The notes under the pieces: generated by a model
What the model was told of the DNA's origin: nothing
The model's input: only the letters and a program-made list of their open reading frames with translations
Database searches by the model: none
Program-made: the position numbers and the translations under genes
Shown here: in pieces, positions 15,977-22,087 of the stretch
Layout of the letters: every line of letters starts with the position of its first letter
How positions within the stretch are numbered: position 1 is the first letter of the stretch
Origin: Pseudomonadota bacterium
Lineage (GTDB): Bacteria > Pseudomonadota > Alphaproteobacteria > Rhizobiales > Rhizobiaceae
Reading direction: 5' to 3'
Assembly (NCBI GenBank): GCA_023390055.1
Contig: JAEWDP010000071.1
Coordinates: 1-23,309 of the forward strand
DNA length: 23,309 nt

Positions 15977-16915
15977 ATGTCAACTGATCAGCCTCTCAAG
16001 GGTGTTGTCTTCGCGTTCGCAGCATTTGCGGCCTTCGCGTGGAGCGATGCCAGCGTCAAGATGATAGAAGGTGAACTCGACACCTATGAGATGGCGTTCT
16101 TCGGGGCCCTGTTCGGTCTCGTCGGCCTGCCATTCCTGTACAGGTCCGGAGACCGGCTTGTCGACATTGTGAAAACGACCAACCGGCCGCTCTGGCTGTT
16201 GCGGGCAATTGCAGCGGCCCTTGGCACGATCACAAGCGTCACAGCCTTTACCCGCCTTTCGATGGCGGAGGCCTTCGCCCTGATCTTTCTGCTGCCCTCA
16301 TTTGTAACGATCATGTCGGTCATCTTCCTGAAGGAACGGGTCGGATTGCGCAGGTGGAGTGCCGTGGCCATCGGCTTTGCCGGCGTCCTGGTTATCCTCA
16401 GGCCAGGCTTCAGGGAATTGTCCATCGGACACCTGGCCGCGATTGTCGCCGGTCTTTGCGGCGCCATTTCAATCATCATCTATCGGGCAATCGGACCGAC
16501 GGAAAAGCGTATCTCGCTTTATGGCGCGGGCATTGTCGGTGCGCTTGTTGTCTGCGGCACGTTGATGATTCCACAATTTGAGATGCCGACAGGGCCGCAG
16601 TGGTTCATGCTGTCAGGGTTCGGACTGTTTGCAGCCCTTGCAACGATCCTGCTGATACATGCGACAAACCATGCGCCGGCAGCACTTGTCGGTCCCACGC
16701 AGTACAGTCAGATGCTGTGGGCCGTTCTTATTGGATATCTTGTCTTTGGTGACCGCATGGACATGCCAATGCTCGCCGGCATTGCGCTGATTATCGGCTC
16801 AGGCCTCATGACACTGGCACGCGAGAGGATCAGGGGCGTGGCATTACCGCCAGCTGTCGCTGCGGATGCGCCGGCAAATGCGCTCGCAACCGTTGACATT
16901 GCCCAAAGCGACTGA
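15977..16915 (+). CDS. EamA/DMT-family transporter
   Basis: This 312-residue membrane protein of the drug/metabolite transporter superfamily has about ten hydrophobic segments arranged as two EamA repeats. The first repeat includes GVVFAFAAFAAFAWSDASVK and LWLLRAIAAALGTITSVTAF, followed by ALIFLLPSFVTIMSVIFLKERVG, which has the conserved EamA 'LKE' end. The second includes LAAIVAGLCGAISIIIYRAIG and PTQYSQMLWAVLIGYLVFGD. It probably exports small metabolites or amino acids across the inner membrane; its direction and substrate cannot be deduced. The C-terminus is an Ala-rich cytoplasmic tail. It follows the FrnE-like gene by 16 bp. Downstream synteny breaks, as the scar region begins some 45 bp later. 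Confidence 0.9.
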   Translation: MSTDQPLKGVVFAFAAFAAFAWSDASVKMIEGELDTYEMAFFGALFGLVGLPFLYRSGDRLVDIVKTTNRPLWLLRAIAAALGTITSVTAFTRLSMAEAFALIFLLPSFVTIMSVIFLKERVGLRRWSAVAIGFAGVLVILRPGFRELSIGHLAAIVAGLCGAISIIIYRAIGPTEKRISLYGAGIVGALVVCGTLMIPQFEMPTGPQWFMLSGFGLFAALATILLIHATNHAPAALVGPTQYSQMLWAVLIGYLVFGDRMDMPMLAGIALIIGSGLMTLARERIRGVALPPAVAADAPANALATVDIAQSD

Positions 16916-16960
16916 TTTTTTCTCCGTCACTCTTGGCATTCCCCAAGGATCATCTTCATC

Positions 16961-17278
16961 GTGGACGTAAACCATCCCGTAAAAGGCCGCGGCAATCTAC
17001 GGGAGCGTATCTCGCCAGACGCTGTTGAAAGCCGGTTCGCCAACGCATTTTTTGGCCATGCGAATGTTTCGGACGATACGGTTGCCGCATATTTTCGCGG
17101 CAGCTTCTTTGGACATCTCCTTTCGAAGACGATTGCACGTCAGGTCCACGCTGGCCGAAAACGACTAAATCCTTCGCTGTCGCGATTGAAACCACCCGCG
17201 ACACCAGGAGTTGAACATGTCGTCCTGGTTCAAGCAGACATGTCCGGTCCCTTCTGTCGTCGGGGATCATGGCCGTGA
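16961..17278 (+). CDS. hypothetical protein, C-terminus overrun by a repeat
   Basis: This open frame (GTG start, AAGGA 10 bases upstream) encodes 105 residues. Residues 1-68 (MDVNHPVKGRGNL... through FANAFFGHANVSDDTVAAYF and GSFFGHLLSKTIARQVHAGR) look protein-like, with a plausible helical composition, but I do not recognise the family. The frame then enters the left copy of the mfd-flanking repeat at about 17165 and ends in the first bases of the mfd fragment. The C-terminal third is therefore probably not original sequence. It may be a truncated gene whose 3' end was lost when the adjacent island arrived. Expression is uncertain. Confidence 0.35.
   Translation: MDVNHPVKGRGNLRERISPDAVESRFANAFFGHANVSDDTVAAYFRGSFFGHLLSKTIARQVHAGRKRLNPSLSRLKPPATPGVEHVVLVQADMSGPFCRRGSWP
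17165..17253 (+). repeat. left copy of 81-89 bp direct repeat flanking the island
   Basis: This copy is an imperfect direct repeat of 21974-22054. The best block, CCTGGTT(C/A)AAGCAG onward to CCCTT, is 30 bases with two mismatches; the front half has small insertions. It includes an inverted repeat ACCAGGA...TCCTGGT. In the left copy the preserved reading (SSWFKQTCPVP) matches SWFQQTCPIP in the right copy, so the repeat looks like part of an old coding sequence that has since shifted frame. Confidence 0.75.
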
Positions 17279-17433
17279 TGGTGCCGACGGAAATTTGGGG
17301 TGACCAGTCTGTATCGATGATTTCGTCATCGTCGCGGACCTCCGCCACGGCTTCTTCCAGCATCTGCTGGTAGAGCTCGAAGCCGACCTCCTTGATATGT
17401 CCCGACGGCTCTTCGCCAAGGAGGTTGCCAGCG
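17261..17433 (-). pseudogene. mfd fragment (duplicate of internal mfd segment)
   Basis: These 173 bases align with 22501-22670 inside the intact mfd gene, with about ten mismatches and one 3-base indel by hand alignment (about 94% identity). Translated on the minus strand it gives AGNLLGEEPSGHIKEVGFEL and WSPQISVG, matching the Mfd residues between the helicase core and the C-terminal domain. It has no start, no helicase motifs and no flanking mfd sequence on either side, so it is a dead fragment. Next to it, the left copy of the flanking repeat stands where about 446 bases (the counterpart of 22055-22500) are missing. It marks the left boundary of the island. Confidence 0.9.
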
Positions 17434-17655
17434 GTCGTTGATCGCCGCCCGGACGGCGTCGATATCACGGCTAATGCCGGTGGCCAAAGCGGCCAGGTCA
17501 AAGCCTTCTGCTTCAACGATCCGCTCGTCCACAAGAGAGGCTTCGTCACCTCGAAATACTGTCAAACTGCGGTGGCAAAGGTTGCTGGCCGTCCCTGAAA
17601 GCTGAAGCGCATGGACGTGGATAAGCTTTCCGGACACACCTCGTCGGTGCGTCAT
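17434..17655 (-). pseudogene. unrecognised coding remnant between mfd fragment and marR-type gene
   Basis: The minus strand reads openly through this stretch (from ATG 17655), giving LTVFRGDEASLVDERIVEAE and FDLAALATGISRDIDAVRAA, which look protein-like, before it runs into the mfd fragment in another frame. I do not recognise the family. The junction at 17433/17434 is sharp against the mfd homology, so this is likely the end of a gene broken when the island formed. No ribosome site is evident. Confidence 0.3.
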
Positions 17656-17662
17656 GTGACGA

Positions 17663-18151
17663 TCATCCGGACGTCTCCGGCGCCCCGGCGATCGCGTGGG
17701 CGAACTTGCCCATCAGGCGCACGAGCTCATCGACGTCCTTCGGATCCCAGTTGGCAAACACGGCGCCGGCGATACGTTCACGCGCCGCGTCGATCTTGTC
17801 AGTCATCGCCTTGCCCTTCGGCGTCACTACAGCCTCGTTGACGCGGCGGTCGGCGGAGCTCTGCCTGCGCTCAGCGAGGCCAAGGCTTTCAAGCTTGGCC
17901 ACCTGGCGGCTGACGGTGGTGTAGTCGCGACCTACCCGCTCGGCGAGTTCGACGATGCCGATCGGGCCAAACCGTTCGATACCTACCAGCAGCGGAAAGA
18001 GAGCGCGGTCGAGCGCAATGCCCGCCTCGCGCACCATCTCTTCGTCGCGTTGCGGCTTGTTCATAAGGCTGACGATGTCGAGCAGCGTTGCGTGCAGCAC
18101 GCGAACCTGCTCGCCAATGTGTGTATTTTGCACGTTTTCTATTGACGGCAT
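17663..18151 (-). CDS. MarR-family transcriptional regulator
   Basis: This 162-residue winged-helix regulator probably represses the divergent oxidoreductase-exporter genes until an aromatic ligand binds. The DNA-binding part reads GPIGIVELAERVGRDYTTVSRQVAKLESLGLAERRQSSADRRVNE (residues 62-106): helix-turn-helix at about 66-90 and the wing with DRR (101-103), the MarR signature. Helices at both ends (about 14-60, 115-155) would form the dimer. ATG 18151 is chosen over an upstream in-frame ATG because AGGAG lies 7 bases before it. The 44-bp gap to the hydroxylase start contains a perfect palindrome, the likely operator. It belongs to the GC-rich island and differs from the core genes in composition. 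Confidence 0.92.
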   Translation of the reverse strand: MPSIENVQNTHIGEQVRVLHATLLDIVSLMNKPQRDEEMVREAGIALDRALFPLLVGIERFGPIGIVELAERVGRDYTTVSRQVAKLESLGLAERRQSSADRRVNEAVVTPKGKAMTDKIDAARERIAGAVFANWDPKDVDELVRLMGKFAHAIAGAPETSG

Positions 18152-18185
18152 ATCGTGACTCCTATTATGTGCATAATACACACAT
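18117..18185. repeat. 11-bp perfect inverted repeat spanning the divergent promoter
   Basis: ATGTGTGTATT (18117-18127, inside the first codons of the marR-type gene) is exactly complementary to AATACACACAT (18175-18185), which overlaps the right edge of the operator and lies 10 bases before the hydroxylase ATG. The 47-base spacing would suit two regulator dimers or a looped mRNA leader. Confidence 0.6.
18163..18178. promoter_or_regulatory. MarR-type operator palindrome
   Basis: TATTATG-TG-CATAATA is a perfect 7-bp inverted repeat with a 2-base centre, typical in size for MarR dimers. It lies between the divergent start codons. A candidate plus-strand promoter, TTGACG (18142-18147) with TATTAT (18163-18168), would have its -10 inside the palindrome, so binding would block transcription. 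Confidence 0.75.
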
Positions 18186-18195
18186 GGAGATCGAC

Positions 18196-19710
18196 ATGGC
18201 AAATGATTTTACCGCAGACGTGCTCGTCTGCGGGGCGGGAGCGGCTGGCCTGACGCTGGCCATCGAACTGGCACGACGGGGCGTGTCCTTCAGGCTGATC
18301 GAGAAGATGGCGGAACCTTTCCACGGCTCGCGCGGCAAGGGGATCCAGCCTCGCACGCAGGAGATGTTCGAGGATCTGGGAATTCTCGACAAGGTCGTGG
18401 CCGCTGGCGGCACCTATCCGATGATGCGCGACTACCGTCCGGACGGCAGCTTTGTGGAGAAGGACTTTGGCGAACGGCCCGAGCCGACGCCGGCCGAACC
18501 CTATCACATCCCGTTGATGATCCCGCAGTTCAAGACCGAGCAGATCATGCGCGAGCGGCTGATTGAACTGGGCGGCCGTGTCGAGTTCGGCCGCGAACTG
18601 CTCGGCTTCAGGCAAGACGGAGACGGCGTCACCGCCCGACTTTCCGGGCAGGACGGCAATCAGACGGTCCGCATGCGCTATCTCGTCGGCGCCGATGGCG
18701 GACGCAGCTTCGTACGCGGTGAGCTCGGGATTGCTTTCCCAGGAAAAACGCTGGGCGTGCGGGCCATCGTCGCCGATGTCGCGCTGACTGGGCTCAGCCG
18801 CGGCTGGTGGCACCAGTTCAACGGTGGAGACATGGCGCGGATTATCTCGATCTGCCCGCTGGGCGGGACAGATCTGTTCCAACTGCAGGCGGCGGTTCCG
18901 CCCGAGGAAGATGTCGATCTCTCGGCCGGGGCGCTTGAGCGGATGATCGCGGAGCGGATCGGCCACAGCGATATCAGGGTGCAGAAAGTTTGCTGGGCCT
19001 CGGTCTATGCGATGAACGCACGGCTGGCAGCGCGCTACCGGGTCGGCCACGTGTTTTTGACCGGCGACGCAGCCCACATCCATCCGCCGACCGGCGGCCA
19101 GGGTCTCAACACCAGCGTGCAGGATGCCTACAATCTCGGCTGGAAGCTTGCGGCTGTCCTGCGCGGCGCAGGCGACAATCTGCTCGACAGCTACGAGATC
19201 GAGCGCCGCCCGGTAGCCGAGGCCATGCTCGGCCTCTCGACCCGATTGCTCGATGCGGGCAAGCGCGGTGATATCAGCCGCGGGCGCGAGGTGCGGCAAC
19301 TGGATATCGGCTATCCGGTTTCGCCGATCAACGTGGAATCCCTTTCGAACGTGGCCGGACTCCGGCCCGGAGATCGCGCTCCAGACGCGCCGGTCAAGGG
19401 CGCTGCGGGCCAATCCACCCGGCTGTTTCAACTCTTCAAGGGGCCGCACTGGACACTGCTCGTCCATGGGTGTCAGTCCATTGCACCCCGGTCCGGGCTG
19501 CATATCCATCGTCTCGGCGAGCGCGGGGACATCATGGACGCCTGGGATCATATTCGCGACGCCTACGCGCTGGCGCAAGGCGAATGCGTTCTGGTCCGTC
19601 CCGACGGCTGTGTCGCCGCAATCCTGACGCTGGATGCCGACGGATCAGCGCGGCTCGACGCTTGCCTCGCCGGCATGGGCTTGTTCGCGCATGAGGAGAA
19701 CACGCTATGA
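18196..19710 (+). CDS. FAD-dependent monooxygenase (class A aromatic hydroxylase)
   Basis: This 504-residue flavoprotein of the phenol hydroxylase/PheA-TfdB-like group uses NAD(P)H and O2 to hydroxylate aromatic or polyketide-like substrates. It has the Rossmann GAGAAG (13-18) followed by the ELARRG helix, the DG motif LVGADGGRSFVRGELG (163-178), and the GD motif GHVFLTGDAAHIHPPTGGQGLN (284-305), all intact. Residues after about 375 (LRPGDRAPDAPVKG...) form the thioredoxin-like C-terminal domain of this class. ATG 18196 is preferred to ATG 18184 because GGAGA lies 5 bases upstream. The stop overlaps the next gene by ATGA, so translation is coupled. Substrate might be a phenol, flavonoid, rifamycin or tetracycline-like compound; the exporter downstream hints at detoxification. 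Confidence 0.93.
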   Translation: MANDFTADVLVCGAGAAGLTLAIELARRGVSFRLIEKMAEPFHGSRGKGIQPRTQEMFEDLGILDKVVAAGGTYPMMRDYRPDGSFVEKDFGERPEPTPAEPYHIPLMIPQFKTEQIMRERLIELGGRVEFGRELLGFRQDGDGVTARLSGQDGNQTVRMRYLVGADGGRSFVRGELGIAFPGKTLGVRAIVADVALTGLSRGWWHQFNGGDMARIISICPLGGTDLFQLQAAVPPEEDVDLSAGALERMIAERIGHSDIRVQKVCWASVYAMNARLAARYRVGHVFLTGDAAHIHPPTGGQGLNTSVQDAYNLGWKLAAVLRGAGDNLLDSYEIERRPVAEAMLGLSTRLLDAGKRGDISRGREVRQLDIGYPVSPINVESLSNVAGLRPGDRAPDAPVKGAAGQSTRLFQLFKGPHWTLLVHGCQSIAPRSGLHIHRLGERGDIMDAWDHIRDAYALAQGECVLVRPDGCVAAILTLDADGSARLDACLAGMGLFAHEENTL

Positions 19711-20327
19711 AAGCCGCAATCATCAGGGTCGCCGGACAGGCTCCCGCTCTGACCGAATACCCAGCTTCGACACCCGGTCCGGGCGAAAACCTGGTTCGGG
19801 CTACCGCTGCAATCGCCAATCCTGGCACGTCGTCATGGACGGCGCTTACCAAGCCTGCCCGTATGAAACCTGGCGAGACGGTTTTTGTCAAAGGCGCGAC
19901 CGGCACATCCGGGCGACTTGCAGTGCGGATTGCCCGGCTGTTGGCCGCAGGCTGCATCGTGGCGACCGGTAGGAAAGCAAGCGCCCTTGAAAAACGACAA
20001 GTGCTCGGTGTCGATGTGACGATCCGGTTCCGCGAGGACATGGAGGTTCTCCAGTATCGCCTCATGGGAGATTACTCCAAGGGCGTCGATATCGTGCTGG
20101 ACGACCTCTGGGGACCAAGCGCGCTGAACCTCCCGGTCGCCGCAGAGAAAACGGGCCGCAATGCGGTTTCCATGCGCTTTGCTCGGATCGGGTCGATCTC
20201 GGCGCCGAAGATCACCTTGGCCTCAGGCGTCCTTCGCGCCCCGGCGATTGAACTGATGGGCAGTGGCGGTGGCAGCATCGCCCTGCCGCACCGTCTTCAC
20301 CATGACCACGGAAGGAGCATGATATGA
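19707..20327 (+). pseudogene. quinone oxidoreductase/zinc-type alcohol dehydrogenase, internally deleted and C-terminally truncated
   Basis: This encodes 206 residues of a medium-chain dehydrogenase/quinone oxidoreductase family protein that is usually about 320. The start MKAAIIRVAGQAPAL is typical. At about residue 32 the frame jumps from LVRATA straight to AAIANPGTSSWTALT, skipping roughly 80 residues that normally form most of the catalytic domain. The cofactor domain follows with ETVFVKGATGTSGRLAVRIA (Rossmann) and VDIVLDDLWGPSA. It ends in PHRLHHDHGRSMI instead of the usual C-terminal 60 residues. Despite this the frame is open and overlaps both neighbours by ATGA, so it may still be translated, possibly mainly for coupling. 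An active reductase is unlikely. Its family is clear. Confidence 0.8.
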
Positions 20328-21556
20328 CGCTCCAATCCTCGCCCGAGACTGCCGTTGGGACACAATCACTGGACTGGTGGCGTATCCTGCCGGTTTTCGT
20401 GATCGTCTGCGCCTATGCTGCCGGAACCGCCGCGGTCCTGCCAGTGCTGCCTTTCCTTATCCGCTCGATTGGCGGCACACCGCTGGTGCTGGGCATCGTC
20501 ATCGCGGCCGAGGCTGTCGGCCAGTTTGTTTCGGCCCCGGCGCTCGGCCAGTTCTCGGATCGCTACGGCCGCAAGCACATTATCATTGCCTGCCAGGTTG
20601 TCGCTGCTGCCAGCCTGCTCTTGCTGGTCTTTGCACCCAATGTGGCCGTCATCCTGATAGCGCGCGCCATGTTCGGCCTGACCGCCGGCAACATCTCGGC
20701 CACCGCCGCCTATGTCGCGGACCATACCAACGCCGGGAACCGTCGACAGGCAATGGGCATCCTGATGGGTAGCGCCGGTGTTGGCGGGATCGTCGGCGCC
20801 GGGCTCTCCGGCCTTCTCTCTGACACATCCCTGACCGCTCCGATCCTTGCCGCCTTCGCACTGGTGGTGCTGGCGATCGGGGTGACAGTGATGCAGCTCG
20901 ACAACAGCCCTGGCTTCGGTCGGGCCAACGGCCACAGGCCTTCTGCAGAGAAAGCTTCCTTCAAGGCGATCCTGGCCTCTCCCGCGATCCGCGTTCTCGT
21001 CGTGGTGATGCTCTGTCACTTCTTGGCCTACGGCATGTACATCTCACAGATGCCGGTCTTCCTCGGCGATACCTTCGTCTGGAACGGTCATGCCTTCACT
21101 GCGAAGGAGCTCAGCTATCTCATCATGGCCGACGGCGGGATCAACGTCTTCGCCCAACTCTTCCTGCTGGGCTGGCTCAGCAGATGCTTGACCGAGCGCA
21201 GCCTGATCCTCCTGATCTTCGCGCTTATTGCGACAGGCTTTCTGACGGCCGGCCTTGCCACCACCATCCCCGTGCTTCTGCTCGCCGTCTTTTGTGTCAG
21301 CACCGGTGACGCCCTGGCGAAACCGACTTATATGGCGGCGCTCTCGACCCGCGTTGCACCGGAACGGCAGGGGTTCGTCATGGGCGCAGCGCAATCGCTG
21401 GTCGCGCTGGCCGATATCGCATCGCCGGTCCTGGCAGGGTTCATCCTGGGATATGCGCTCTACGGCGTCTGGATCGGAATTGCTGTCGCCATAGCTGCCA
21501 CTGGAGCGCTCATTGCCGCGGCAAGGCTTCCGAAGTGTGATGGCGCTTTCGCGTGA
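20324..21556 (+). CDS. MFS efflux transporter, TetA-like (DHA1 family)
   Basis: This 410-residue protein has about twelve membrane segments and closely resembles tetracycline/multidrug DHA1 exporters, which use the proton gradient to expel drugs. Motif A, GQFSDRYGRK (75-84), follows the second membrane span. LPVLPFLIRSIGGT (39-52) and ARAMFGLTAGNISATAAYVAD (motif B and TetA-type ISAT segment) are typical, and GSAGVGGIVGAGLSGLLSD contains the antiporter-type motif C. ATG 20324 has GGAAGGA 8 bases upstream and overlaps the preceding stop (ATGA), so it belongs to the monooxygenase operon. With a flavin hydroxylase and MarR regulator the context suggests resistance to an aromatic drug or plant compound; the true substrate is unknown. 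A small GCTTTC/GAAAGC hairpin (21545-21560) overlaps the stop codon. Confidence 0.92.
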   Translation: MTLQSSPETAVGTQSLDWWRILPVFVIVCAYAAGTAAVLPVLPFLIRSIGGTPLVLGIVIAAEAVGQFVSAPALGQFSDRYGRKHIIIACQVVAAASLLLLVFAPNVAVILIARAMFGLTAGNISATAAYVADHTNAGNRRQAMGILMGSAGVGGIVGAGLSGLLSDTSLTAPILAAFALVVLAIGVTVMQLDNSPGFGRANGHRPSAEKASFKAILASPAIRVLVVVMLCHFLAYGMYISQMPVFLGDTFVWNGHAFTAKELSYLIMADGGINVFAQLFLLGWLSRCLTERSLILLIFALIATGFLTAGLATTIPVLLLAVFCVSTGDALAKPTYMAALSTRVAPERQGFVMGAAQSLVALADIASPVLAGFILGYALYGVWIGIAVAIAATGALIAAARLPKCDGAFA

Positions 21557-21743
21557 AAGCAATCCGCCGAACCTCTCCTGTTCAATCGGCAGGCTACCCC
21601 TGCGGCCAGGCTCATATCCAGACCAAATGCGTGATCGAACCCTTGGGGTCGTCGCGTGCCAACCGCGGTGTGATGTCCATGAAGCGCTTGAGCCTTGTGG
21701 TTATTGCACTCCTCATTGTGATCGGGGTGCGCGACCTCCGGTC

Positions 21744-21827
21744 GCCCGCTGTTGTCCTTGCGGATCAGGAAAGAAGTTCAAAAAATACTGCGGGGAAAAT
21801 AGCTGCATGACCATCGAGTGGCAATGA
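21744..21827 (+). pseudogene. SEC-C zinc-motif gene remnant
   Basis: The plus frame ending at 21827 reads ARCCPCGSGKKFKKYCGENS, an almost perfect SEC-C motif (C-P-C-G-S-G-x-x-x-x-x-C-C/H in intact members). The penultimate zinc ligand is Tyr instead of Cys. Upstream codons in the same frame (from 21513) look random, so only the 3' end of some SEC-C protein survives. SEC-C motifs bind zinc and occur at the C-terminus of SecA and of many small proteins, so the parent cannot be named. Confidence 0.5.
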
Positions 21828-21973
21828 CGACCGAATTCATGTCGATCCCGATAGCCTGTGTATCAGCATTCCGTTATCCTCCATCACTGAAGTTACTGTT
21901 TGCAAGGGGTTCATTACGGACCTCATCGAAATTCGCTCTGCAGTCAAAAACCTTAAGATCGAGTGTTTCAAGG
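21811..21973 (+). pseudogene. start-less coding remnant, possibly PH-like domain
   Basis: This frame is open from the stop at 21808-21810 but has no ATG. It reads HVDPDSLCISIPLSSITEV followed by TVCKGFITDLIEIRSAVKN, alternating hydrophobic strands similar in style to bacterial PH-like domains. The frame stays open through the right repeat (SWFQQTCPIP) and into the antisense of mfd. Likely a 5'-truncated gene; the domain guess is weak. Confidence 0.3.
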
Positions 21974-22054
21974 CTAATCCTTCGCTGTGGCGATTAACCA
22001 CCCGCCAGGAGTTTAACTTACCTTCCTGGTTCCAGCAGACATGTCCGATCCCTT
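21974..22054 (+). repeat. right copy of the direct repeat flanking the island
   Basis: This is the counterpart of 17165-17253 in direct orientation, here followed within 35 bases by the mfd stop codon. Together with the left copy and the adjacent mfd fragment it brackets about 4.7 kb of GC-richer DNA (17254-21973). It includes CCAGGA...TCCTGG, which could form a weak hairpin after mfd. Confidence 0.75.
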
Positions 22055-22087
22055 ATGGCGCCGGTCACAACACCAGACGCGACCAGG

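Larger units (their letters stand above)
21557..22087. other. remnant-rich spacer between the island and mfd
   Basis: These 531 bases lack an intact gene. They hold the end of a SEC-C-type frame (21744-21827), an open but start-less frame from 21811, and the right copy of the flanking repeat (21974-22054). The pattern looks like accumulated gene debris at an island boundary rather than a regulatory region. Confidence 0.6.

Noticed and set aside
18139..19578. 479-residue minus-strand frame
   Set aside because: Shadow of the flavin hydroxylase, whose three FAD motifs are intact on the plus strand; long antisense frames are common in GC-rich DNA.
21679..21810. Small plus-strand peptide beginning MKRLSLVVIALLIVIGV, resembling a membrane peptide
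   Set aside because: It overlaps the SEC-C frame, has no good ribosome site, and its sequence after the hydrophobic run is not protein-like.
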